NCBI RefSeq assembly: GCF_030159795.1
Contig: NZ_BSND01000004.1
Location: 310,001 to 374,000 of the forward strand
Direction of reading: 5' to 3'
DNA length: 64,000 bases
Origin: Methylophaga thalassica
Lineage (GTDB): Bacteria; Pseudomonadota; Gammaproteobacteria; Nitrosococcales; Methylophagaceae
Both the position numbers and the translations under genes were made by a program. Under the pieces are notes generated by a model. That model saw only the letters and a program-made list of their open reading frames with translations, was not told the origin of the DNA and did not search any database. Of this stretch, positions 1 through 11,091 are shown one piece after another; the stretch's first letter is position 1; every line of letters starts with the position of its first letter.

Positions 1-341
1 AACCATTTTTCCAGTCGATATTTTCCTGGAAAATTAAGGCATATAAGACCGATAAATAACGTCAATAATCCCTGACCGGGTAATACCAGCATGGCTAAGC
101 CCAAAATGACTAAAACAATTCCCAGGCAATTTTTCAGGGTGATCAGCACTGTTCTGATGATGATATGTTGATCAGCCCAAGGCGTTTTATGTCTCTTTTC
201 TGCTGAGAAATAATCTGCAGGCATCCTAACAATCAGATAGGGAATAAAAACTAAGGAAGCAACAAAACTGAGTACGGAGATGATGCCCAATGCCCATAAC
301 CACGTTTCATTGCTCCATATTGTTTTAATCAGCTCTTCCAT
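1..341 (-). CDS. PGPGW-family transmembrane protein (3' end cut by window edge)
   Basis: The visible N-terminal 113 codons begin at an ATG at 341 and run off the left edge, so the C-terminus is missing. The translation has a first membrane segment at about residues 14-38 (WLWALGIISVLSFVASLVFI) and a second around 66-100. The second contains a VLPGQGLLTLFIGL stretch followed by FPGKYRLEKW, which is the signature of the small PGPGW membrane proteins of unknown function. The middle Gly-Pro-Gly is partly changed (PGQG). It lies 16 bp downstream of the mutarotase stop on the same strand, so the two are probably cotranscribed. The role is unknown; family assignment is by motif only. Confidence 0.7.
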   Translation of the reverse strand, partial: MEELIKTIWSNETWLWALGIISVLSFVASLVFIPYLIVRMPADYFSAEKRHKTPWADQHIIIRTVLITLKNCLGIVLVILGLAMLVLPGQGLLTLFIGLICLNFPGKYRLEKW

Positions 342-357
342 TAGATTATTCGTTCAT

Positions 358-1263
358 CTAAGCAATCGAACTCACGTTGTACTTCACCTGCATTTGATGC
401 GATGCTCCTGGCGCAATAATCACGCTGTTCGCTATGGCATTTGCCGTTTCAACACAGATAAATTGCTGGTAGTCAGTGGCATCCATATCATTCAGTAAGG
501 AGGCTCGCGTCCAGGGATTCCATACGACGATATTTTCTGCCCCATGCTGTTCAATATTAATTTGTCGATTCAAAACTTCGTCAATGATCTGAACACGTGC
601 AGGAGATGCCAGATAAACACGATCTGTTTCAGCAAATGGGGTAATGTCTCCCACTTGAGTACGCTTAGAGAAGTCTAATGTTTTGTCCAGATAATCCAGG
701 CCATCTAACCCCACCACCTTGGTTTGCGAAATATCTCCGACCTGAAAATACGTGTGCAGGGCTTTTGAAATACTAAACGGTATTTCGCCTCTGTTTTCAG
801 TTGTCAGAGAAATATCCAGCTGCTCACCGATAACAATTTTCTTACGTAGGCGAAATTCATTCGGCCACCATTGTTTACTGGTCGCTGTCGATTCCAGACC
901 CAGGGTAATTTCAACTATGTCATCATGTAACTGACAGTCCAGCACATTCCATAATAAATTACGGGCAAAACCATGTGCCTGGCGGCCTAAATTACCGGGA
1001 TCTTCACCAAACCATGGCCAACAAACGGGTACGCCACCACGTATTGCTTTACCTTGCTGATAAATGGCTTTTTCACTTAAGTAAAAAAGATCGTGTTCCA
1101 TTCCATTTGATTTATACGACAATATTTGCCCGCCATATAGGGCTATCGTCGCAGAAGCTTTTTTTGTGGCTACTTCAATGATGGGCATCCCTGATTGCCC
1201 TTCAACAAAGCAGACTTCAGCTTCTTTACCAAACAGACGGTTAAGTGTTTCTAAATCCTGCAT
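358..1263 (-). CDS. D-hexose-6-phosphate mutarotase (YeaD-like aldose 1-epimerase)
   Basis: This 301-residue protein interconverts alpha and beta anomers of hexose-6-phosphates in the cytoplasm. The family signature RGGVPVCWPWFG is at about residues 75-86. Likely catalytic residues are His97 (QAHGFAR), His170 (HTYFQVGD) and Glu272 (CVETAN), matching the galactose-mutarotase-like fold. I chose the ATG at 1263 because a GGAA sits 8 bases before it; a GTG at 1269 adds two residues and would leave only 4 bases to the same site. It is separated from slyD upstream by a terminator, and a PGPGW membrane protein follows after 16 bp. Length is normal for the family. Substrate preference (glucose-6-P) is inferred from the family. 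Confidence 0.9.
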   Translation of the reverse strand: MQDLETLNRLFGKEAEVCFVEGQSGMPIIEVATKKASATIALYGGQILSYKSNGMEHDLFYLSEKAIYQQGKAIRGGVPVCWPWFGEDPGNLGRQAHGFARNLLWNVLDCQLHDDIVEITLGLESTATSKQWWPNEFRLRKKIVIGEQLDISLTTENRGEIPFSISKALHTYFQVGDISQTKVVGLDGLDYLDKTLDFSKRTQVGDITPFAETDRVYLASPARVQIIDEVLNRQINIEQHGAENIVVWNPWTRASLLNDMDATDYQQFICVETANAIANSVIIAPGASHQMQVKYNVSSIA

Positions 1264-1280
1264 ATTCACTATTCCAAACG

Positions 1281-1301
1281 AAAAAACGGGCTTACGCCCG
1301 T
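1281..1301 (-). terminator. Rho-independent terminator of slyD
   Basis: A 6-bp stem, ACGGGC/GCCCGT, with a 4-base loop is followed on the minus strand by a run of six T. It lies between the slyD stop (1347) and the mutarotase start, so it ends the slyD transcript and makes the mutarotase a separate unit or a read-through gene. Confidence 0.85.
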
Positions 1302-1346
1302 CTCTCCATAGACAGTATAGTCATTCACTAAAAGGAAAAATCCTTC

Positions 1347-1829
1347 TTAGTGATGATGACCACCTTCACCATGAACATGGCCATGCTCAAGTTCTTCAGC
1401 ACTGGCTTCACGAACTTCACGAACAGTCACATCAAAATTCAGGTGAACACCTGCTAACGGATGATTACCGTCAACTGTTACTGTGTCATCTTTAATGTCA
1501 ACAACGGTTACAAGCACTGGTCCCTGCTCTGTTTCAGATTGAAACTGCATGCCAACCTGAACATCATCAACACCACTGAATAATTCACGAGGTACGTCTT
1601 GCTTTAACTCTTCATGTCTTTCGCCATACGCTTTTGCTGGTTCAATGCTTGCTTTGACTGCATCGCCCGCTTCTTTACCATTCAGCGCATCTTCCAGACC
1701 AGGAATAATATTACCTGCACCATGAAGGTAAGCTAATGGACCTGCTGCTTCCGAGCTATCGATGACACTGCCATCGTTATCAGTCAGGGTATAGTCGATT
1801 ACTACAACAGTATTATCTGCAACTTTCAT
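1347..1829 (-). CDS. slyD: FKBP-type peptidyl-prolyl cis-trans isomerase SlyD
   Basis: This 160-residue cytoplasmic prolyl isomerase/chaperone also acts as a nickel-binding metallochaperone in relatives. The N-terminal half has the FKBP pattern (VVIDYTLTDNDGSVIDSS ... LAYLHGAGNIIPGLEDAL). The insert-in-flap chaperone domain spans roughly residues 70-125, and the FKBP strand resumes with FDVTVREVREAS. The C-terminus is short and His-rich (HGHVHGEGGHHH), a reduced form of the long metal-binding tail of E. coli SlyD. The ATG at 1829 is preceded by a strong GAGGAA. It is monocistronic, with a hairpin terminator just downstream. Confidence 0.95.
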   Translation of the reverse strand: MKVADNTVVVIDYTLTDNDGSVIDSSEAAGPLAYLHGAGNIIPGLEDALNGKEAGDAVKASIEPAKAYGERHEELKQDVPRELFSGVDDVQVGMQFQSETEQGPVLVTVVDIKDDTVTVDGNHPLAGVHLNFDVTVREVREASAEELEHGHVHGEGGHHH

Positions 1830-2243
1830 TTAGATTCCTCACTTACATGTTTTGGATTACAGCTGCAGCATAATCACTACAACTTATTGATGTTCTCGCC
1901 ATACAACCGAATCAATCTGACGTTCAGTTTGTCTTGGTTTTAAACATCAACAGCCATTATTGTCATCAATACAACTCAAGTATGACGCTACAAATAGCTG
2001 TTCGCTAATAATTTCAGATGAGAATCCACCCGCTTTTACTAGTCTGCGCTGGTATAGTATCAATACCTAGCTAACTAATAAAAGCTATTATCAGCTTAAT
2101 TTTTTTATCATCAAGAATAGGTTCAATTGATGTTAGACAAACATGTCGTGACGTTGTCATTACATCGCTAAGTGCATTAAACAATACATTCTACGATAAA
2201 AAAAGTTGAGTATTTTATCATTAAACTCATTCACACACTAATT
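1830..2243. other. 414-bp intergenic region between divergent slyD and rluE
   Basis: This is AT-rich DNA that must hold the slyD promoter (minus strand) and the rluE promoter (plus strand). I see no convincing coding frame, RNA gene, or clear -35/-10 pair. A TTGTCA followed 17 bases later by TTAAAC (about 2155-2183) is only a weak candidate for rluE. Confidence 0.5.
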
Positions 2244-2957
2244 ATGACGAAGCTGATCCTATTTAATAAACCCTATGATGTTCTCACCCAATTTACTGAC
2301 GAGTCAGGTCGAAAGACGTTAAAAGACTATATCGACATTGACGATGTTTACCCTGCTGGTCGGCTGGATCGGGATAGTGAAGGACTGGTTTTATTGACCA
2401 ACGATGGTCAACTACAGCATCAGATAGCCAATCCTAAATTCAAACTAGAAAAAACCTATTGGGTCCAGGTGGAGAATATTCCTGATTCAACTTCACTGCA
2501 ACAGTTGGTTTCAGGCATAAAACTGAAAGATGGGATGACCAAACCTGCAAAAATACGCTTGATTGAACCACCCAATATATGGGAAAGAATACCACCTATC
2601 CGTGAACGAAAAGCCATTCCTACGCAGTGGCTGGAGCTCAAAATTACTGAGGGCAGAAACCGACAGGTAAGGCGGATGACAGCTGCCATCGGCCACCCGA
2701 CACTTCGGCTTATCCGCGCGGCTATAGGTCCATGGCAATTAAATGATCTAGAACCGGGGCAATGGTGCTCCGTTAATGACAATGACGTGATAAAATGGCG
2801 GGATGATTTGGAAGCCTCGAACAACAGTTGCCGCCGTAGTCGAACAGAACGATCGATTCCTTCTGGTCGAAGAGGAGATCAACGGCAAAATGACCTTAAA
2901 CCAGCCAGCCGGCCATCTCGAACCAGACGAAAGTCTTATCGACGCAGTGATTCGTGA
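2244..2957 (+). CDS. rluE: 23S rRNA pseudouridine synthase RluE, with basic C-terminal extension
   Basis: This is an RsuA/RluB/E/F-type synthase without an S4 domain. The family modifies U2457 of 23S rRNA. The catalytic motif [17 protein letters not shown] places the nucleophile at Asp42. [40 protein letters not shown] (about residues 117-156) is the typical C-terminal core. The usual family end is around residue 185, but this frame stays open to residue 237. The extra 50 residues are very Arg/Ser-rich (13 Arg within the last 42) and overlap the start of nudJ in another frame by 155 bp. Gene order rluE-nudJ-mnmA-hflD matches E. coli, which supports the identification. Whether the tail is functional or an out-of-frame read into nudJ is open. 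Confidence 0.92.
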   Translation: MTKLILFNKPYDVLTQFTDESGRKTLKDYIDIDDVYPAGRLDRDSEGLVLLTNDGQLQHQIANPKFKLEKTYWVQVENIPDSTSLQQLVSGIKLKDGMTKPAKIRLIEPPNIWERIPPIRERKAIPTQWLELKITEGRNRQVRRMTAAIGHPTLRLIRAAIGPWQLNDLEPGQWCSVNDNDVIKWRDDLEASNNSCRRSRTERSIPSGRRGDQRQNDLKPASRPSRTRRKSYRRSDS

Positions 2958-3243
2958 GACAAAGGAAGAAACGGCCTGGACGTTTCATCCGCAATCACTG
3001 GTCGGGATTTATCGCTGGATTCACCCACGTAAAGGGGAAACGTATATTCGTTACTGCTTTTCAGGAACAGTGACCGATCACGATCCAAACCAAGCACTGG
3101 ATGATGATATTTATCAAGCACTCTGGTTATCTTTTGATGAGATACGTCGCAGACAAGCGGATCTGCGTAGTACACTTGTAACCGATTGTTTCCAAGACTA
3201 TATTGATGGCCACCGCTATCCTCTGGATATTTTACGTAATTAA
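2803..3243 (+). CDS. nudJ: Nudix phosphatase NudJ
   Basis: This 146-residue Nudix hydrolase is related to E. coli NudJ, which hydrolyses HMP-PP and nucleoside tri- and diphosphates. The Nudix box is at about residues 37-59 ([20 protein letters not shown] then TAW). The REx2EE core is intact, while the usual Gly after EET is Ala. The start [20 protein letters not shown] aligns with NudJ proteins (KPxxTVAxVV). No strong Shine-Dalgarno is visible and the start lies 155 bp inside rluE, so translation is probably coupled to rluE. mnmA begins 2 bp after the stop. The Nudix box itself falls partly in the overlap with rluE. Confidence 0.9.
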   Translation: MIWKPRTTVAAVVEQNDRFLLVEEEINGKMTLNQPAGHLEPDESLIDAVIRETKEETAWTFHPQSLVGIYRWIHPRKGETYIRYCFSGTVTDHDPNQALDDDIYQALWLSFDEIRRRQADLRSTLVTDCFQDYIDGHRYPLDILRN

Positions 3244-3245
3244 AT

Positions 3246-4349
3246 ATGAGTAATGATAATAAAGTAGTCGTCGGACTTTCCGGCGGCGTCGATTCTTCTG
3301 TAGCTGCATTATTGCTAAAACAGCAATTTGATCATGTTGAAGGGCTGTTCATGAAGAATTGGGTTGACTTTGCAGATGAAAGCGAATGTACCGTTGAAGA
3401 AGACCGTAAAGACGCCAGCTCTGTAGCTGAAACAGTTGGTATCCCCTTCCATGAAGCCAACTTTGCCATGGAATACTGGGATTATGTTTTTAAACATTTT
3501 CTCGATGAGTACCGCGCTGGTCGTACCCCAAACCCGGATATTCTTTGTAACCGTGAAATCAAATTTAAAACCTTTCTCGATCATGCGATTGAATTGGGCG
3601 GTGACATTATTGCCACTGGCCACTATGCACGAGTTGAAGAACGAAATGGCCAATTCCATCTCCTAAAAGGTCAGGATCATAAAAAGGATCAAAGCTACTT
3701 TTTGTATACTTTGGGACAGGAACAGCTATCACGGACACGCTTCCCATTGGGTGATTTACCCAAAACAGAAGTAAGACGTATCGCTGAACAAGCCGGTTTT
3801 ATCAATCACGATAAAAAAGACAGTACAGGCATTTGTTTTATTGGTGAACGCCACTTTCGCGAATTTTTGAGCCGCTACATACCGGCACAACCCGGAGAAA
3901 TGCGCACACCTGAAGGTGAAAAAATGGGTCAACATGCTGGTCTTATGTATTACACATTAGGCCAACGTCAAGGGCTTGGCATTGGAGGGCGTAAAGACAG
4001 TACAGGTGAGCCCTGGTTCGTCGCCGGTAAAGATATGGATAATCAGATTCTTTACGTAGTTCAGGGTGATCACCCCTGGTTATGGAGTCAAAACCTGGTC
4101 GCTGAAGAACTGTCTTGGGTGGCCGGTCATGCGCCTGAGTTTCCATGTCGAGCAGCAGCGAAAACTCGCTATCGCCAACCTGATCAAGCGTGCACCATTA
4201 CTCAGGATGAGAACGGTAATATCCATGTTGAATTTGACGAAAAACAGCGTGCAGTAACGCCTGGTCAATCTGTTGTGTTTTATCTGGATGATGACTGCCT
4301 GGGTGGCGGTATCATCGTCTCCACTGATGCACCCGGTATTCATCCATGA
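3246..4349 (+). CDS. mnmA: tRNA-specific 2-thiouridylase MnmA
   Basis: This 367-residue enzyme makes 2-thiouridine at the wobble position of Lys, Glu and Gln tRNAs, using ATP and sulfur relayed through the Tus proteins. The PP-loop SGGVDSS is at residues 12-18. The catalytic pair is Cys101 ([11 protein letters not shown]) and Cys197 ([11 protein letters not shown]). The central and C-terminal beta-barrel regions are full length. It starts 2 bp after nudJ and its stop overlaps the hflD start by 4 bp, so the four genes form one operon. Confidence 0.97.
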   Translation: MSNDNKVVVGLSGGVDSSVAALLLKQQFDHVEGLFMKNWVDFADESECTVEEDRKDASSVAETVGIPFHEANFAMEYWDYVFKHFLDEYRAGRTPNPDILCNREIKFKTFLDHAIELGGDIIATGHYARVEERNGQFHLLKGQDHKKDQSYFLYTLGQEQLSRTRFPLGDLPKTEVRRIAEQAGFINHDKKDSTGICFIGERHFREFLSRYIPAQPGEMRTPEGEKMGQHAGLMYYTLGQRQGLGIGGRKDSTGEPWFVAGKDMDNQILYVVQGDHPWLWSQNLVAEELSWVAGHAPEFPCRAAAKTRYRQPDQACTITQDENGNIHVEFDEKQRAVTPGQSVVFYLDDDCLGGGIIVSTDAPGIHP

Positions 4350-4978
4350 GTTTTAACCCGCGTTTACGTGACCGGACAATTGCCATTTCCGCTGTTGTTC
4401 AAGCCGCCTCATTAGTTCAACAAGTCGCTGAAACCGGTCAGGTAAACAGTGCTGATATGAAAGTAATGCTGGAAAGCTTACTGGTAGAAAATGCACCTGA
4501 TACAGAGTCTGTATATGGTTCAGTCAGTCAATTAAGAACAGGAATTGACGCACTTAATACCCAGCTATCAAAGAAAAAAGACAAAAAAGATGTGACCTTA
4601 TTACGTTATGTCATCAGTCTTCTTCACCTTGAACGGCAATTAGCCAAGCAGCCGGAAATGCTGGCGTTGATTGATCGTGAAATTCAGCAAGTGCCTGCAC
4701 AAATTGATTATTTCGGCGATATTATGTCGCCACAAGTCATTGCTCGTTTTGCCGATATCTATCAACGGACATTGAGTGAGTTAAAACCAAGAATTCAAGT
4801 CTATGGTGATGCCGGATTTTTACAACAGCCAGACAATATTAATCGGGTAAGAGCTCTGCTTCTGACAGGTATTCGTGCTGCCGTGTTGTGGCAACAAAAA
4901 GGCGGACGGCGCTGGCAGTTTCTATTTCAAAGTGGAAAACTGTTAAGTGCGACGGAAGCCTTGTCGAGTGAAATTTAA
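4346..4978 (+). CDS. hflD: High-frequency lysogenization protein HflD homolog
   Basis: This 210-residue helical protein is of the HflD (YcfC) family, a membrane-associated cytoplasmic protein known from its effect on lambda CII in E. coli, with no clear general role. The family patterns [24 protein letters not shown] at the N-terminus and [29 protein letters not shown] at the C-terminus are clear. It overlaps mnmA by 4 bp (ATGA), the standard arrangement. Its TAA stop overlaps the stop of the convergent fetB-like gene, so the two transcripts meet end to end with no spacer. Confidence 0.95.
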   Translation: MSFNPRLRDRTIAISAVVQAASLVQQVAETGQVNSADMKVMLESLLVENAPDTESVYGSVSQLRTGIDALNTQLSKKKDKKDVTLLRYVISLLHLERQLAKQPEMLALIDREIQQVPAQIDYFGDIMSPQVIARFADIYQRTLSELKPRIQVYGDAGFLQQPDNINRVRALLLTGIRAAVLWQQKGGRRWQFLFQSGKLLSATEALSSEI

Positions 4979-5682
4979 TTAACGCGTGTTTTAAAAAGCC
5001 ATAAGAAAAACACAATCGACAAACCTGAACCACCAAAAATCATACACATCACTACGATCTGATAATGGGCAGCAGTAATTGGCGATACGCCCGATAAAAT
5101 TTGTCCGGTCATCATGCCTGGTAAAGACACCAGTCCCACAGCCAACATCGAATTAATCGTAGGAATGAATGCCGCCTGAAAGGCTTCATTTCTTGCACTC
5201 AGGTAATCGATATTTCTAGCTAGTTCAGCTGATAAACGCTCTGCGGCCAAGCTGATACTATTCATCGCATTAGCGAAGATCATCCCCGCTAATGGAATCA
5301 TATATCGCGGCTCAAACCAAGGCGTTAGCCCGATCACACTCTGTGTTACTAACATCAGCGTCAGCCCGCCGCCCAACAAAATGCTAAGAAAAGCAAGCGG
5401 ATACAACTGTCGACGTTGAGCCTGAACGGTGCCTAATGCAATCCAGCTGGCTGCACTCACCATGATAAACATCACCAGCATCACTACCCAGGATTGTTCA
5501 GCAGCAAATACGGTTGTTAACACATATCCGACCAGTAACAACTGAATCAACATGCGAATCAGTGCATAAACGGCAAAACCCGCTTTGAGCGACCAATGCA
5601 GCATCATCAGCAAGACAAGCACTACTGGAATGAAAGCTAGAGTCAGTTGGAAATTCGAAATGACTTGCACCGTTGTATTCAT
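4975..5682 (-). CDS. FetB-like (UPF0014) ABC transporter permease, no ATPase partner nearby
   Basis: This 235-residue protein has six or seven hydrophobic segments and the family hallmarks MIPLAGMIFANAMNSISLAAERL and GLVSLPGMMTGQILSGVSP. It belongs to the UPF0014/FetB family, which in E. coli works with the ATPase FetA in iron export and oxidative-stress resistance. No FetA-like ATPase is adjacent: acnB lies upstream on the same strand and hflD is convergent. It sits 80 bp after acnB with a terminator between, so it may depend on read-through or a small promoter after the hairpin. The substrate is inferred from the family. Confidence 0.82.
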   Translation of the reverse strand: MNTTVQVISNFQLTLAFIPVVLVLLMMLHWSLKAGFAVYALIRMLIQLLLVGYVLTTVFAAEQSWVVMLVMFIMVSAASWIALGTVQAQRRQLYPLAFLSILLGGGLTLMLVTQSVIGLTPWFEPRYMIPLAGMIFANAMNSISLAAERLSAELARNIDYLSARNEAFQAAFIPTINSMLAVGLVSLPGMMTGQILSGVSPITAAHYQIVVMCMIFGGSGLSIVFFLWLFKTRVN

Positions 5683-5702
5683 GCTTATATTTTCTCAGAT
5701 AT

Positions 5703-5739
5703 AAAAAAGGCTGCTTTTATCACAAAAACAGCCTTTTTA
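5703..5739 (-). terminator. Rho-independent terminator after acnB (possibly bidirectional)
   Basis: The arms AAAAAGGCTG and CAGCCTTTTT surround a 15-base AT-rich loop between the acnB stop and the fetB-like start. The A/T runs at both ends of the stem would let it work in either direction. Its natural role is termination of acnB. Confidence 0.8.
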
Positions 5740-5762
5740 GTTTCATACGATACGACTAGTAA

Positions 5763-8333
5763 TTAGCTGGCAGCACGTCGATATTCATCCATCTCATGGA
5801 AGTTGAGATAACGATAAATTTCTGCCGCCATCGGTTTAATCCCTGCTACCGCTTCAAGGTATTCGGCAACGGTGGGTAGACGTCCAATACTGGCCACTAC
5901 TGCAGCAAGCTCAGCTGAAGACAGATACACATCGGCGTTATTGCCCAAACGGTTCGGGAAGTTACGTGTTGATGTAGAAACCACAGTCGCTCCATCAGCT
6001 ACCCGAGCCTGATTGCCCATACATAAAGAACATCCGGGTGTTTCTGTACGGGCACCTACACGTCCAAAGGTACTGTAAACCCCTTCTTCAGTCAGCTGGA
6101 ATTTATCCATTTTGGTTGGTGGGGCAATCCATAACTTAACAGGTAAATTACGCATATTTTCCAACACTTTGCTTGCCGCACGATAATGACCGATATTGGT
6201 CATACATGAACCAATAAACACCTCATCGATTTTATTACCTTGAAGCTCTGACAATGGTTTAATGTCATCAGGATCGTTCGGGCAAGCCAACAGAGGTTCT
6301 TTAATTTCATTCAAGTCAATTTCGATGACTGCGGCATATTCTGCATCAGCATCAGGTTCTAATAACTGTGGATCATCCAACCAGGCTTTCATGCTATCAA
6401 TGCGACGACGTAAAGTACGCTCGTCCTGATAACCTTCCGCAATCATCCATTCCATCAGCGCCATATTTGAATTTAAGAACTCAATAATAGGTTCTTTATT
6501 CAAACGCACGGTACAACCATTTGCACTACGTTCAGCAGAAGCATCAGATAATTCAAATGCCTGCTCTACTTTGAGATCAGGCAAACCTTCAATTTCCAGC
6601 ACGCGGCCATTGAAAATATTTTTCTTACCTTTTTTCTCAACCGTTAATAAACCTTGTTGAATAGCGGCGTATGGAATCGCATTTACCAGGTCACGCAAGG
6701 TGATGCCGGGCTGCATTTCCCCTTTAAATTTAACCAGCACTGACTCCGGCATATCCAGTGGCATGACCCCAAGAGCAGCACCAAATGCCACCAGGCCTGA
6801 GCCAGCCGGGAAACTAATACCAATGGGGAAACGAGTATGCGAGTCACCACCCGTACCCACGGTATCAGGCAAAATCATGCGGTTTAACCACGAGTGAATA
6901 ATACCGTCGCCTGGACGTAATGAAACACCACCACGTGTACTGATAAAGTCAGGTAGTTCATGCTGTAACTTAATATCAACCGGTTTTGGATAAGCAGCGG
7001 TATGACAGAAAGACTGCATAACCAGGTCAGCAGAAAAACCTAAACAGGCTAATTCTTTTAACTCATCACGCGTCATTGCGCCCGTTGTATCCTGTGAACC
7101 AACAGTAGTGACCTTAGGTTCGCAGTAACTGTTAGGACGAACTCCATCCACACCACAAGCACGGCCAACCATTTTCTGCGCCAGTGTGAAACCTTTACCG
7201 GTATCAACAGGTTCAACTGGGCGTACAAAAATATCAGAGGGAGGTAAGCCAAGTGTTTCACGGGCTTTATCGGTCAGGCCACGACCAATGATCAGTGGAA
7301 TACGACCTCCGGCACGCACCTCATCAGCCAGTGTGGTTGGACGCATACTGAATTCACTGATGACATTGCCCGCTTCGTTTAATATCTTGCCTTCATAAGG
7401 CAGAATCGTAATAACGTCACCTGTTTCCATGTTCTGGACATCACATTCAATCGGCATCGCGCCAGAATCTTCGGCTGTATTAAAGAAGATAGGAGCAATA
7501 TTGTTACCGAGAATGACGCCACCCTGACGTTTATTAGGTACATAAGGGATATCGTGGCCCATGTGCCACAACACTGAGTTGATCGCTGATTTTCTTGAAG
7601 ATCCGGTTCCTACCACGTCGCCAACAAAGGCTAGTGGATGGCCCTTTTCTTTCAATTTCTCGATATCATCAATGGGATCATCCATTTTGCTGACAAGCAT
7701 GGCTTTTGCATGTAATGGAATATCTGGGCGGCTCCAGGCTTCAGTTGCTGGTGATAAATCATCAGTATTCGTCTCGCCCGGGACTTTAAATACCGTTAGC
7801 GTGATCTGTTCTGCTAATTTAGGTCGTGAGGTAAACCACTCAGCGTCAGCCCAAGATTGTAATACGCGCTTTGCATAGTCATTGGTTTCAGCTTTTTCAA
7901 CCACGTCATGATACGCATCGTAAACCATCAGTGTTTTGCATAATGCTTTCTCAGCCGTCGCCGCTGTTTCTTCAATATCAAGTAGCTGAATCAATGATTG
8001 CACATTGTAACCACCCATCATCGTACCGAGTAATTCAGTCGCCTTTACGGGTGAAATCAAAGCACATTTAACTTCACCTTTTCCAATATCGGTGAGAAAG
8101 CCTGCTTTCACATAGGCCGCTTGGTCGACGCCTGGCGGAACTCTGTGAATCAGGAGTTCGAGTAATGCTTCACTGTCATCACTGCCATTTTTGAGTTGTT
8201 CGACTAAGGTAGAAACTTGTTCAGCATCAAGTGGTAACGGTGGTAAGCCAAGTTTGGCACGTTCTTCAACTTGCGATTGATATTCTTTCAGCACGTATGT
8301 GTACCCCAAAGTTTGAGAATGAAACGGTGACAT
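5763..8333 (-). CDS. acnB: Bifunctional aconitate hydratase 2 / 2-methylisocitrate dehydratase AcnB
   Basis: This 856-residue AcnB-type aconitase catalyses citrate-isocitrate interconversion in the TCA cycle. The N-terminal HEAT-like and swivel domains precede the catalytic domains, which is the AcnB order. The 4Fe-4S cysteines lie in GSCMTNIGH and [10 protein letters not shown] near the C-terminus. The ATG at 8333 has AGG five bases upstream. A GTG 13 codons in ([16 protein letters not shown]) aligns with the usual family start, so the first 13 residues may not be translated. It is divergent from purB across about 80 bp. Confidence 0.97.
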   Translation of the reverse strand: MSPFHSQTLGYTYVLKEYQSQVEERAKLGLPPLPLDAEQVSTLVEQLKNGSDDSEALLELLIHRVPPGVDQAAYVKAGFLTDIGKGEVKCALISPVKATELLGTMMGGYNVQSLIQLLDIEETAATAEKALCKTLMVYDAYHDVVEKAETNDYAKRVLQSWADAEWFTSRPKLAEQITLTVFKVPGETNTDDLSPATEAWSRPDIPLHAKAMLVSKMDDPIDDIEKLKEKGHPLAFVGDVVGTGSSRKSAINSVLWHMGHDIPYVPNKRQGGVILGNNIAPIFFNTAEDSGAMPIECDVQNMETGDVITILPYEGKILNEAGNVISEFSMRPTTLADEVRAGGRIPLIIGRGLTDKARETLGLPPSDIFVRPVEPVDTGKGFTLAQKMVGRACGVDGVRPNSYCEPKVTTVGSQDTTGAMTRDELKELACLGFSADLVMQSFCHTAAYPKPVDIKLQHELPDFISTRGGVSLRPGDGIIHSWLNRMILPDTVGTGGDSHTRFPIGISFPAGSGLVAFGAALGVMPLDMPESVLVKFKGEMQPGITLRDLVNAIPYAAIQQGLLTVEKKGKKNIFNGRVLEIEGLPDLKVEQAFELSDASAERSANGCTVRLNKEPIIEFLNSNMALMEWMIAEGYQDERTLRRRIDSMKAWLDDPQLLEPDADAEYAAVIEIDLNEIKEPLLACPNDPDDIKPLSELQGNKIDEVFIGSCMTNIGHYRAASKVLENMRNLPVKLWIAPPTKMDKFQLTEEGVYSTFGRVGARTETPGCSLCMGNQARVADGATVVSTSTRNFPNRLGNNADVYLSSAELAAVVASIGRLPTVAEYLEAVAGIKPMAAEIYRYLNFHEMDEYRRAAS

Positions 8334-8365
8334 TTTACCTGAAAGCGTTTAGTACGAGCGAACTC

Positions 8366-9783
<1,418 letters not shown>

Positions 9784-9785
9784 GC

Positions 9786-10286
9786 ATGAGTGAGAGTATC
9801 CCGACTGACGATCAATCTATACCGTTCGACAGTCGGGAATATGCAAGCCGCTACACTATCGAACTCATCGAGTCCGCCAGACAGGAAATTTGTTTTTGTG
9901 GACCTGAGTTGGATAGTGTTTTATTCAATAATCAAATTGTCGTCGATAAATTAATCGCCTTTATTAACCAAAGCCAGCGCTGCGGTATTCGCTTTTTAGT
10001 GCACAGTACTCAGCAAACAACTGCCCAAAGGCATTTACTTATTCCTTTAGCGCAGAGGTTGTCCAGTAAAATTCAAATTCATATTGCAGATAAGCAAGAT
10101 CAGAAATCTCGTTATATGTATCTATTGATAGATAATAAGGCATTTTTATATTGTCCCAATTCTGCCCGTTACGAGGGTATAGTTGACTTTGATGCTGTAC
10201 GTCAGGTCAGTAATAGAAAAAAGGACTTCGAGGACATGTGGTCAAGAAGCCAGTTTGATGTGAATACGAGGCGTTTGCAATTATGA
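9786..10286 (+). CDS. Uncharacterised protein, possibly phospholipase D-like fold without catalytic motifs
   Basis: This 166-residue soluble protein begins 2 bp after the purB stop and ends 4 bp inside the next gene. It has no signal peptide. The pattern of a strand-rich core (ICFCGPELDSVLFNN, CGIRFLVHSTQQ, YLLIDNKAFLYCPNS) and the ending KKDFEDMWSRS resemble the C-terminal half of a PLD-like domain, but no HxKxxxxD motif is present. I therefore do not propose an enzyme activity. Its operon position with purB and a secretin-domain protein is the main context. Confidence 0.6.
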   Translation: MSESIPTDDQSIPFDSREYASRYTIELIESARQEICFCGPELDSVLFNNQIVVDKLIAFINQSQRCGIRFLVHSTQQTTAQRHLLIPLAQRLSSKIQIHIADKQDQKSRYMYLLIDNKAFLYCPNSARYEGIVDFDAVRQVSNRKKDFEDMWSRSQFDVNTRRLQL

Positions 10287-11077
10287 AAAAACTCATTCTG
10301 ACCGTTGCGATACTAATGTTCTGCAAGAGCTTATTTGCAGATTCCGACATTCATACCATCAGCCTGAAGCATCGCTTGGCAAGTGAGGTTGTCGATCAAG
10401 TCCGCCCTTTTCTCCCCGAGTCAGCCACGATAAAAGCGTACGACAATATGCTTATTTTGAAGTCTGATCGCGCTACTGTAGCAAATGTTGAACAGCTGAT
10501 TAAAAAGCTGGATGTTCCTCTGAAGTCTGTTCTGGTCACTGTCTGGCAGACATCTGAACAGCTCAATCATCAGTCTGGTCATCAGGCCAATATCGAACTG
10601 TCCACGGAAGAACCCAATGCATCAGTATCAATAAAACAATGGTCAACAAAAGGCAAAGACGATAAAAATAATCGTTATAGCGCGCAAGGTATTGCTGGAC
10701 AGCCGATTGCTATCAATATCGGTAATGCTAGACCAGAAAAAGACTATCTATACTTCGTTAACGCCAATGGCAATATCGGTTTCGCCTCGAATACACAATA
10801 TATATCGACCTCAAGAGGATTTATGGCTGTCCCCTTTTTGCTGTCAGATAATAATGTGAAGGTAGAAATACACCCTTTTTTCTCTGACCGTAGCCACGAT
10901 GGGCAAATTAACAGTAGTAACCTTATCAGCACCGTACATGGCAAATTAGGCCAATGGATAGAAATAGCCTATGTTTCAGAAGATCAGCATGAACAAAAAG
11001 AGGGGCTGAAACAGTATCAAACACATCAAGGCCAGCAACAAATTATCTATCTGAAAGTCGAAACATCTTCAAATTAA
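10283..11077 (+). CDS. Periplasmic protein with a secretin N-domain-like region
   Basis: This is a 264-residue protein with a clear signal peptide (MKKLILTVAILMFCKSLFA, cleavage near 19). Residues 22-90 (IHTISLKHRLASEVVDQVRP, then LPESATIKAYDNMLILKSD and VEQLIKKLDVPLKSVLVTV) follow the repeat seen in GspD/PilQ N1-N2 domains. The C-terminal beta-barrel secretin domain is absent; the remainder is a beta-rich region of about 170 residues. It could be a stand-alone periplasmic adaptor or a secretin relative. It overlaps the preceding gene by 4 bp and is cotranscribed with purB. No other secretion genes are in the window. Confidence 0.6.
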   Translation: MKKLILTVAILMFCKSLFADSDIHTISLKHRLASEVVDQVRPFLPESATIKAYDNMLILKSDRATVANVEQLIKKLDVPLKSVLVTVWQTSEQLNHQSGHQANIELSTEEPNASVSIKQWSTKGKDDKNNRYSAQGIAGQPIAINIGNARPEKDYLYFVNANGNIGFASNTQYISTSRGFMAVPFLLSDNNVKVEIHPFFSDRSHDGQINSSNLISTVHGKLGQWIEIAYVSEDQHEQKEGLKQYQTHQGQQQIIYLKVETSSN

Positions 11078-11091
11078 TCACAAGAGTATTT

